NCBI GenBank assembly: GCA_015680685.1
Contig: MNCI01013830.1
Coordinates: 584,222 to 648,221 of the forward strand
DNA length: 64,000 nucleotides
Origin: Gnetum montanum
Taxonomy: Eukaryota > Streptophyta > Gnetopsida > Gnetales > Gnetaceae
Direction: 5' to 3'
The notes below the pieces were generated by a model. It ran no database searches and was not told where the DNA came from. It saw only the letters and a list, made by a program, of their open reading frames with translations. Below, piece after piece: positions 24,734 through 33,500 of the stretch (within the stretch, counting starts at the first letter, position 1; every line of letters starts with the position of its first letter). A program made the position numbers and the translations under genes.

Positions 24734-24752
24734 TCCTTGATAATAGCACCAA
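24734..24752 (-). other. Primer binding site, element B
   Basis: On the minus strand TTGGTGCTATTATCAAGGA starts directly after the LTR end. The known tRNA-Asp-type site of Athila elements, TTGGCGCCGTTGTCGGGGA, differs at six positions, every one C-to-T or G-to-A. Confidence 0.75.
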
Positions 24753-25519
24753 TGATGAACAAGTAGACCACATGTCCAACTATACGAATCACTAAGTGTT
24801 CATGTGTGATCCTATCAAATTCTATGGACTTATAGCCTTCTAAGCATACTAGTCGCTAGGAAGTGAAACTAACCATTACAATTTTTGTCTTCCCAATTAC
24901 ACTTGTGAAATCCAAGGGTATGGTTAAGCGCAACTGAGGCATATGATTTTTATCATTTTTATGTTTTGTGTTTTAATTTGCATATGGGTAAAGAATAATG
25001 AATAAGATAAAAGAATAATGAATATGATGAAATAATTAAATTGCTAATTTAATCTATCTTGCTACACCTAACTAATCCTAACATAAGCATCTATTCCCAC
25101 TTGTTATACACATCCTAAACATGTTTAACACTACTGGGTTACCAAATGTTAAATGTTATTAGGATTACCAAGCACCAAGCATATGTTTGAAGTGATCGTA
25201 CTTATGTGTTAAATTAATCACTGTTTAATCTAGCTTAAATTAGCTTAATTTAGCCTAATTAACTAATTAATTAATTAAAGCATTAAATGAAATTATATAA
25301 AACATTAAATGCTTAAATAAATAATTAATCTATTTCAAAGTGTTGTAAGGTTTATCCAAAATCTCATCTTTATTACTACACAAACTACTATGTTCAGGTA
25401 TAATAGTGCTTGAATAAAGATCTGTACATTCTTAACTCCTATTATGGGCACTTAGAAAAATATTGTAACTTTCAAATGAAAAAAATACAAGAGCTTCACT
25501 ACAACTATGATAAGATATA
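24753..25519 (-). repeat. Element B 5' LTR, part 1
   Basis: It aligns with 902-1645 of the left LTR. It stops at 25519 with ...AAGATATA, where element A begins; the remaining part resumes at 44123. Confidence 0.92.
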
Positions 25520-26926
25520 TGTACCGTCTGAAATCGTCAGTCTCCGGCTGGAAGGAAACAAATACCTGAATATCTCTGGACGCGCATAGAAGACCCTACC
25601 TTCACTAGAGGGCAAGCTGGAATTAATGAAGGCAGGGTACCTTGAGTGGTCCGCATGTAGATTAGGAAAGGATTTCCCCAAACGTACACCGAGGTGTTAT
25701 ACGCTAGGTTATATGTAAACGGCATAACAGATGTAAAACAAAACGTAAATAGTGTAACTGGTGTAAATAGAACGTAAACGTACAAGGGCGTAAACAGTAA
25801 ACATGCAACAATTAATGAAAAAATGTAACAAATTTTAGGAAGAAAGTGTAGCAATATTATTGCAAAATGAGAGTTACAATGCACTGGTTTAATGTAGTTG
25901 TGGCTTTGACACAAGGCAGACAAATAGCCCTAGTGGATGCAGGGATGACTATGTGCTAGTTCAAACTGCAAGCATAGTGTAGAGGCTGTATGCTCAGTGT
26001 GCAGGGGAAGGTCTAGTGTACAGGGTTTGTGCTCTAGTTCTTAGTGTCTCTATTTTTTTCTCTGGTTTGCTCCAAATTGCCAACCCTGATCTAATGAAAA
26101 CTTGGGATTTTTATACAGGTTTAGATGTTAGACTCGGATTGGGTGACACGTGGCATGTTGACCAGGTATGAAAGAATAAAATTTTACAAGTGTACAACAT
26201 GCTACATCTATTGGGCGTATATGCTGTATCTAGTGGGCATAGACCGTGGGCATATACACTGTATCTACTGGGCGTATACGCTGTGTCTGCTAGACGTAGA
26301 CCGTGGGTGTATACACTGGGCGTATACGCTGTATCTGCTAAACGTATATGCTGTGTCTGCTGGACATATACGTTGGACGTATACGCTGTGTCTGCTGAGC
26401 ATATACGCTGTGTCTACTGGGCTTATACGCTGGGCGTGCAGGATGTACATGCTCAATGTATAGACTCTAAGATGCATGATGTCAACACCTAGTGATTGCT
26501 CTGTTCGTGTGAGTTGATGCTCTGTGCCAAGTCTTGCTCTGCAATACTATTTTCATGCCATCTTTGGGGATTGCATGCCGGGTGTATACATCAGTCGTAC
26601 ATGTTGAGTGTACTTGTGGGGCGTGTACATTGGGTGTATACATTGTGGATGTGAACTTTAGTGTATACGCTAGGCGTATACACTGGGGGTACACGTTGGG
26701 GATGTATACTTGGTGAAAACTAAGTATCTTGATCTCCGAAGTTGCCATGTTTGATACCAGATGTTGTCGTGGTCGTCTGTGGATCCCAGGGAACTACTCC
26801 TTATTAAGTTTGACTCTGCTTGAAGCTATCTGTGGGGCCCTCAAGCTTTAGTCATGCTAGGGAACATCATGACTTAGCTTGATTCTTGTTGAAAAAGTAT
26901 TAAGCTCAAAATTTTGTGGTGTTTCA
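25520..26926 (-). repeat. Element A 3' LTR
   Basis: A 1407-bp LTR that aligns with 42722-44122. On the minus strand it starts TGAAACACCAC and ends GACGGTACA. In the 205 bp from 25520 I counted about 26 differences from the other LTR, some 21 of them transitions. A minus-strand TATA-like box (tttttata on the plus strand) is at 26108-26115. Confidence 0.95.
26195..26460. repeat. Palindromic-word array in the A 3' LTR
   Basis: Tightly packed degenerate units built on GGGCGTATACGCTG, whose core GCGTATACGC is a perfect palindrome, separated by TATCTGCT/TGTCTGCT spacers; unit about 20-24 bp. The same array in the other LTR is at 43390-43640. Several overlapping frames are open here only because the unit lacks stops. 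Confidence 0.9.
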
Positions 26927-26980
26927 TTGGCTCCTCTTTGTTGACGCTTGGAGGAATCGACCCGAGAAGCGTCGACAAAG
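26927..26980 (-). other. Hairpin and polypurine tract, element A
   Basis: Next to the 3' LTR, the arms 26936-26949 (CTTTGTTGACGCTT) and 26967-26980 (AAGCGTCGACAAAG) form a 14-bp stem with one G-T or A-C mismatch and a 17-nt loop. On the minus strand the tract ACAAAGAGGAGCCAA abuts the LTR start and is the polypurine tract. Confidence 0.8.
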
Positions 26981-27950
26981 AAGTGCAAAACACCATAAGC
27001 AACTTGATAGAGACATTGTCCTTTGCCACCTGACCAGAAATCATCGCACCATGTTTAGTAGTACATGGGATTGTGGGAAATGGAATTTGTATTTGATAGG
27101 GAAAGGGAAACTATGGGGATTCTGGAGGAATCGAGGTTGTGCATAGTGAAGGGGATGTTCTGGTGTGTATACAGGTCATGCTGATCCTTGTCAATAGTCA
27201 TTCTTTAGCAAACTCAGAATCAAGACATGAGATGTGCATCCCTTGGCGGAACAAGACTCTTGGTCAATGTCCAAGAGGACTGGTTGGTAAAACCAAAGCC
27301 ACGTGATGATGTGTTGCATTCTTTGGAGGCCCTTGTTTAGTGTTTAGGGGGAGACTGTTGGTGGAGAGCCAAAGACATGCAATAGGATGTTTCTTGATTA
27401 TTTTAGACATGAGCATTTTCTTTCAAGGAAACTTCCGTCCTATCTTATGTTTTATGCAGGAAGGGACAATGTTTTTTTTTTGTGTTCTTATGCTCATGCT
27501 CAAATGCCATGTTGTGGGTTGCAACTGCTTAAGAATGGCGCGGTATGCAACAGTATGTTCGATGTTTCGGGCTGTACTGGATGTGTTCGGGATGTAACCA
27601 AGTATAAGGTGTTGAGGGATAGATGGGATATGCAATGGGGGATGTACTAGTGAATAGCTTGATTTAGTCTTGCTACGTGTGCTGTGAACAACGTCTCACC
27701 TTGTTGCTTATGACGAAGTGCATTCTTGTACGAACACCTTTGAGTGTCATCCTGTAAACACAACTCCAAGAGGATAAGAAAACCATGAGTGAGTAAACAA
27801 GCTTAGACTTAAATAGCTACTGATGAAACAAAGGTAGTAGATGAGATTTCAGCCACTGTATATGAATGGCAGCAATGTTGTTAGGATCAGCTGATGGCGA
27901 GCGCCGCAACGATTCTGATGAAGTTTGAATGTAGCCACAGATTGAGGAAC
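26981..27950 (-). other. Element A 3' untranslated region
   Basis: There is no conserved coding. An open piece (27423-27635, 70 codons) shows no domain and occurs opposite open frames on the other strand. The region lies between J2 and the polypurine tract. Confidence 0.4.
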
Positions 27951-28310
27951 CAAGGATGAAATTGATAGTTTATAGTCTTAGCGGACTATCAGGGGTTAGT
28001 TTTATGTCATGACCCATTGGACATTAACTATTTAGCATCGTGGCAGATGGTACATTGCCAGTTTCTAGTCATAGCGGACCATCAAGAGGCAAACTAGTTT
28101 ATAGTCTTAGCGGACTCTGGCGAGTGGGACTGTGGCAGTTTACTGTCGTACCAAATGAGTGCTAGTGTATTGTCATTGCAGACACTGTGTGGTATCAGTT
28201 TATCGTCATGATGCCAGGACGAGCTGTGGCATCAGTTTTAAGTCATGATTCCAAGACTATTCTATGGTATTAGTTTACCATCATGAGTCCAGGATGAGCA
28301 CGTACCTGAG
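27951..28310 (-). repeat. Spacer J2 of element A
   Basis: About eight degenerate units of 30-45 bp, plus-strand form AGTTTATAGTCTTAGCGGAC or AGTTTATCGTCATG, for example near 27968, 28055, 28095, 28136, 28195 and 28240. It corresponds to the spacer after pol in D. Confidence 0.8.
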
Positions 28311-28329
28311 CCTGTACTCAAATATGGAA

Positions 28330-29600
28330 CGATTTTAAGAATAAGTGATTGGTCCAATTTGCAAGCTCATGCCCTTCCAAATAAGCTAACTTGACTGCTT
28401 TGTTGTCGTATGCTTTGGTGACCAAGTAAGGCCCTTCCCAGTTGGCTGAAAATTTGTCCAGGTGTTCCCGAACGGCCTTAAGTACAAGGTTGCCTTCTTT
28501 GATAGGGTGCTTATGAATGTCATGCTGATGGCATTATCATTGTCATTTTTGGTACCATTCAATTTGATCGAGGGCACGTATGCATTCCTCCTCCACTGAG
28601 TCCGGGTCAATGATGCGCAGGTCATTATTTTGCCCTTTGTCGAGGAGTCCAGAAAGTGTGATCCTTAAGGACAGTACCTATAATTCCAAAGGTAAAACAA
28701 CTTCTAAATCATAAACAAGATGATATGGTGTTTTACCTATTGAAGTCCAATGCATAGTGCGATATGCCCACAATGCGTATACTAACTATTCGTGCCATCT
28801 TCTCTCGCTTTGGGTAAGCATATTTTTGAGTATTGTAATGATGGTTTTGTTTGTGGCCTTTGCTTGCCCATTGCTTTGAGGGTAACAAGGGGATGAAAAT
28901 GAGTTTTTGATCCCCAAACTTTCATAGAAATTTTTGGTTTCAGCACTGCTAAATTGTGGCTCGTTATCAGTGATGATGGTCATGGGGATACCAAAACGGG
29001 TCACAATGTTTTCAAGAATGAAGTTGCATACGTGTTTAGATGTGATCTTTCGAAGGGAAATAGCTTCTACCCACTTCGTGAAATACTCTATCGTGGTTAT
29101 GATGAAACTATGCCCTGTAGAAGATGAGGGTGTTATTGGTCCGATAAGGTCCAATCCCCACTTTTGAAAGGGCCATGTGATTTGCGCTATATGCAACTTG
29201 TTTGGTGGGACATGGATTAGATTACTATGTCTTTGAAAGGTACTGCATGTTTTAGCCTTGGAGAGACAATCATACTCCATGTGTGGCCAATAATAGCCTA
29301 AGCGTCTTATCTTTGTTGCCATTGCCTTTGGTGCTATATGTCCTCTGCATAGTCCGTCGTGTACTTGCTTGATGATGGTTTGGGCATCAGTGCTACTAAT
29401 GCATGTTATCAATATGCCTTCGTAGGATCGACGAAACAAGGTCTCCCCTACCAATGCATATTTCTTAGAACGCTTTCGTACGCCATCTTTTTGTGCATTC
29501 ATTAAGTGTTGTGGTGTTTCACCGCATAGAAGGTACTTTTTTATGTCGTCATACCATTCTATTGCATGTGTTGTACTAACGGATGTAATTGGCAATGTAT
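28330..29600 (-). pseudogene. pol: Element A: integrase and tail
   Basis: Integrase with the zinc-binding domain (VHDGLCRGH near 29360, TCSTFQRH near 29245; the second Cys of the CxxC pair is Phe-shifted) and the core: GLDLIGP near 29150, TDNEPQF near 28960 and NGQAKATNKTI near 28860. The catalytic Glu codon at 28858-28860 reads AAG (Lys), one G-to-A change from GAG, which D still has. The tail WEGPYLVTKAYDNKAVKLAY near 28440-28380 and NHLFLK near 28340 match D. The open frame of 316 codons (28786-29736) is the longest pol ORF in the window. Dead by active-site loss. Confidence 0.9.
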
Positions 29601-29679
29601 CGAGCATATCAGTTATGGGTTTCGCATAGCTGATTATGGAGCTTGGCAACATGTGGAACATGTTAGGGGATATGTTTAG

Positions 29680-30080
29680 TGCTAATGTGGCCAGTGCGTT
29701 TGCGATGGTATTGTCGTTCCGGGAGACATGTTTCACGTCTATGTTTTCAAATTACCTCATTAGGTGTTTGGCTAAGTCACAGTATGGTTGTAAATGTTGC
29801 GCTTTGCATGTATAAATATCTGTGAATTGGTTTAGAACCAGTTGTGAGTCTCCCCTGACCACAAGTCGTGTGATGTCTAAAGCTAGTGCTGCTGTAAGAC
29901 CTCTAAGGAGACCTTCGTACTTTGCTATTTTATTGGTACAGCGAAAGTCAAAACGATAAGTAAAGGGTCTGATCTCCCCAGAGGGATAGGTGATGACGCT
30001 GGCAGCACTTTCCCCTCAAGAGGTGGATGCTCCATCAAAGCTCAAAATGGCATCGTAGTCATTAGGTACTATGTCTATTG
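29680..30080 (-). pseudogene. pol: Element A: second (archaeal-type) RNase H
   Basis: ILSFDGAST near 30045 (first Asp), TNKIAKYEGLLRGL near 29945-29900 (Glu region, with K-Y-E for E-Y-E), RLVVRGDSQLVLNQF near 29870-29835 (Asp), and HVSRNDNTIANALATLAL near 29735-29690 (end motif). This order, between the first RNase H and integrase, is the Tat-group hallmark. A stop interrupts the part just after FDGAST, another falls near the end. Confidence 0.85.
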
Positions 30081-30640
30081 CACTTACATTTTCATCGGGG
30101 AATTCTGGCTCTATCGTTGCTTGATCATGCATTGGCGATGTGGTCATTTGATTTGCTATGCCTTGACCCTTAACTGATGATTGTGCTATGTAGTGTAGGT
30201 CAAACTCAGCTATCATGGCTTTCCAACAAGCTATTCTACTTGTCTCGTAAATGTTTCCTGTGATGGCTCTAAGCACATTATCCTTGCAGATTATATTAAC
30301 TTGGTTATGGAAGAGGTAATGTCGCCATTTCTTCAAGGAAAAAACCAGTGCTAAACATGACCTCTCCACCTCATTATACTTCTTTTCATGGGCTACTAAT
30401 GCATGGCTTAAGTAGTAGACAGGGACTTTAGTTCCATCATCTTTTTTCTAACAAAGCATGGATGCGATTGACGAATCTGAAGTGGCAAGGTAGATGTAAA
30501 GCAGTTTATCATTTTGAGGTGGATAAACCATGGGTAGTTGAATGAGTGCTGCTTTAATATTGTCAAATGCTTCATGGCACTATGGAGTCCATTCAAAATG
30601 ACGTTCTTATGTAGCAAGTGATTCATAGGTTTCAACTTGT
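30081..30640 (-). pseudogene. pol: Element A: RNase H (first) and connection
   Basis: YIYLATSDSSIASMLC near 30500-30460, VPVYYLSHAL near 30425, RSCLALVFSLKKWRHYLFHNQVN near 30360-30295, and EFDLHYIAQSSVKGQ near 30215-30170. The frame is fairly long here (30016-30369 open). The first Asp is in TSDSS. One frameshift and stops precede it near 30450-30640. Confidence 0.85.
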
Positions 30641-31400
30641 CTCTTAGTTTTTCTATGAAATGTCTGATGAACTGTAATCTACCATGTAGACCTCGAAGTT
30701 CGGTAAAGTTGCCAGGTGATTTTAAGTTTGTTATGGCCTTAACTTTATCGGGGTCTACTCATATCCCTACTTCCGAGGCTATGACTCCAAGCATTTTGCC
30801 TATTTTGACTCCAAAAATGCATTTCTTTGGGTTAAGTCTCAGCTCATATTTTAAACAACGCTTTAGTACTAGGTCAAGAAATTGTACATGTTGTTCTGAT
30901 GTCTTTGATTTAACCACAATGTTGTCCACATAGCAGTTGAGTGAGTGCAACATGTAATCGCTAAAAATAAATTCCATTGCCCTTTGATATGTAGCCCCAG
31001 CATTCTTAAGACCGAAGGGCATCATTGTATAACAAAATGTTCCCCATGGTGTCATAAAGGTAGTCTAGAGCTGATGCTCTGGGTTAATGCATATCTGGTT
31101 GTATCCTAAGAAGCCATCCATAAAAGATAATAGGGCATGCCCAGTGGTTGAGTCAATAAGTTGATCGATTCTTGGTAGGGGAAAATCATCTTTTATGGTT
31201 GCAATGTTGAGATCCTGGAAGTCGATGCATAAGCGAATGCTTCCGTTCTTTTTCGAGACAATGACCATGTTGGATACCCAATCGACGTAATCGACAACCC
31301 AAATGAAACCAGCCTGATAAAGATTGGTGATCTCATGACGAACTACCAATGCTACCTCAGGTTTAACCCTTCGTGCCTTTTGTTTTACTTGTTTCAATTT
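30641..31400 (-). pseudogene. pol: Element A: reverse transcriptase
   Basis: Ty3/gypsy RT: PEVALVVRHEITNLYQAGFI near 31370, NGSIRLCIDFQDLN near 31240, FMDGFLGYNQI near 31110, TPWGTFCYTMMPFGLKNAG near 31050-31000, then CYVDNIVVKSK near 30935 and LRLNPKKCIFGVKIG near 30835. The catalytic YVDD reads YVDN, a GAC-to-AAC change, so it is inactive. A stop at about 31063 and one at about 30757 divide the frame into two open pieces. Confidence 0.92.
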
Positions 31401-31770
31401 TGGATCAAGGATAATGTTGTGCTAGACGATTCAAGGATCTAACCCGGGCATGTCCATGTATGACCAAGCGAATGCTTTTATGTTGTTCTGAAGCACATAT
31501 TCTATGTCTTTGGCCAGTTGAGGTTGCAATAGTGCACTCAATTTTAATATTTTAATTTCACTATCGAGCATAGCGATGGGGGTTTCAGTCAACAGGTCTT
31601 CGGTGATGTTTTCAGCTTCTATGTCGAGGGGCTTTGTCATACCTTTGTAGTTATCCAACGTTTGTTGTGTTGAGACTACGAGTGTGTCTTCCGTTGATGT
31701 ACCTAAGCTGATGGAGTTTATGTCGATTTCTCTTGTGATTTTTCCATATGATCCGTCAATGATCAAGGGT
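31401..31770 (-). pseudogene. Element A: pre-RT region
   Basis: An open piece of 111 codons with LDIEAENITEDLLTE, ILKLSALLQPQL and AFAWSYMDMPGLDP. The same blocks occur in D (9530-9730), F1 (49150-49200) and F (52870-53090), so it is a conserved N-terminal part of the RT module. Confidence 0.8.
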
Positions 31771-31859
31771 GTGGATAAATGTTAACAATCCATTAGGCTT
31801 GCTCCTACCAATAAATAGAGGGCATAATAAGCTATTTCATGTTCCTAGGTGACGTAAAT

Positions 31860-32075
31860 CGTGTGTACATGCACAATGGTGGTTTATCGTCGCACTGGGA
31901 TGCATGGCAGTTTAAGGCCTTGCTGGGCTACATGTGGTAGTTTAAGGCCTTACCGGGTTGTGCGTGGGTTGTACGTGGTAGTTTAAGGCCATATTGGGCC
32001 ATCATGGTAGTTTAAGACCATACCGGGCCATCATGGCAGTTTGTGACAGTTTAAGGCCTTATCGGGCCGAATGTT
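31860..32075 (-). repeat. Spacer J1, first tract, element A
   Basis: Five or six units of about 32 bp, plus-strand form GTAGTTTAAGGCCATACCGGGCC. This tract lies between RT and the antisense gene. Confidence 0.85.
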
Positions 32076-32291
32076 CACCGTATAATTTACATAGGAGAGT
32101 TTGTGCCAAAATGTTTAGTGTGGGCATCCGAAGTTGGTTTATGAGGGAATTAGCATATGGTAGTGTTCATTTTATTTTATATATTTTTCATATTTTTTAT
32201 TTTAAACAACTTTTAATGAAAATAGATAAAATAATAAAAATATTTGAAGGAAATCAAAGGCGGTGGCGGTGGCGGTGCGGTCGACTCAGTG

Positions 32292-32301
32292 CTATATATA
32301 G
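32292..32301 (+). promoter_or_regulatory. Candidate TATA box of the antisense gene
   Basis: CTATATATAG lies 257 bp upstream of the proposed start at 32549, on the gene's strand. It is followed by a leader with AGCGTA words (32340-32520). The inference comes from position and sequence only. Confidence 0.4.
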
Positions 32302-32339
32302 TGCAGGGGTGTCATTTGAAGGCACTGTGAACTGGAAGG

Positions 32340-33500
32340 AAAACCGAGCATGAGTGTAAACCTCAGCATAAGCATAAACCTTGAACCCCAACGTAAGCAT
32401 AGAGCGTAGAGGCTTGAACTTCAGCGTAAGCGTGAGAGTAGAGGTTCAAGTGTCAACGTAAGCATGAGCGTAGAGGCTTAAGCGTCAGCATAGAGGATTC
32501 AGCTCAACATGTAGCCTTAGACCTGAACGTAAACCTATCAATTCCAACATGTATAACACCGAGATGGGTAAAGGTAAGGAGGTAGAAGGTGAGGGGAGGA
32601 AGGGGCCTGACCTGACTTTCACGGAGGAAAGCGAGGCCATGTTGCAGTGTCTGCCTAGGCCAAGGGTTCCATCGTGGCCTGGATCGTTATGTAGGTAGGC
32701 TCTACTAATCCTGCCTTTGTTAATTTGTTTCATCTGTACATGTTATTTGGCATAGATAGTTTTCGTAGCGTAGAGAGTTTTAGTGGCGTAAAGGGTTTCA
32801 GTAGCATAGATAGGTAGCATGGCGTAGAGGGTTTTAGTAGCGTAGATAGTTAGCGTGGCATGTACAACGTATAGCATCTGTACGCTTAGTGTAGATTCAC
32901 AGTGTAGAGGGTCTCTATAGTGTATAGGGTCTGTACGCTGAGCGTAAAAGGTTTCCTTAGTGTACAGCGTAGAAATTTTGAACAGTGTGTAGCGTAGATG
33001 ATTTTTACAGCGTATACGCTGACTATTTTCATAGCATGCAGCGTAAACTATTTTCGCAGCATACAGCGTAAACTGTTTGCACTGTGTTCAGCGTAAACTG
33101 TTTGCACTGTGTTCAGCGTAAACTGTTTTCATGGCGTATAGCATAAACTGTTTGCACAGTGTTCAGCGTAAACTGTTTTCACAGCGTATAGCGTAAATTG
33201 TTTTCATAGCGTAGAGCATAAACTATTTTCACAGCGTATAGCGTAAACTGTTTTCACAGCGTATACATTGGTGGTTTTCACGGCGTATACGCTAATGATT
33301 TTCACAGCATATACGCTAAGCGTAAACAGTTTGTTCTTTTCAGGAAGTGGATAGCATAGACCTGTTTTCATAGCGTATACGCTCGCAGTTTTTTACAGCG
33401 TATACGCTAACAATTTTTACAGTGTATACACTGAGCGTGAATAGTTTTCTTTCTCTTTTAAATAGTGTATACACCGAGTGTTTTTAGTCTGTTGATAGCA
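32340..33500. repeat. AGCGTA word array in leader and intron 1
   Basis: Leader words at 32350-32520 are CAGCGTAAGCGTGAG-like. In intron 1, from 32755 to 33490, units of about 22-28 bp such as CAGCGTAAACTGTTTTCACA repeat many times, mixed with GCGTATACGC palindromes. The word matches that of the A LTRs and leader. Exon 1 (32549-32694) interrupts the array. Confidence 0.85.

Noticed and set aside
26125-26492. Open frames in two plus frames and one minus frame over the A LTR array
   Set aside because: They arise because the repeated unit lacks stops in several frames. No protein family is visible.
32755-33490. Direct repeats with spacers as a possible CRISPR array
   Set aside because: The units are degenerate, the spacing is irregular, and the context is a plant retrotransposon.
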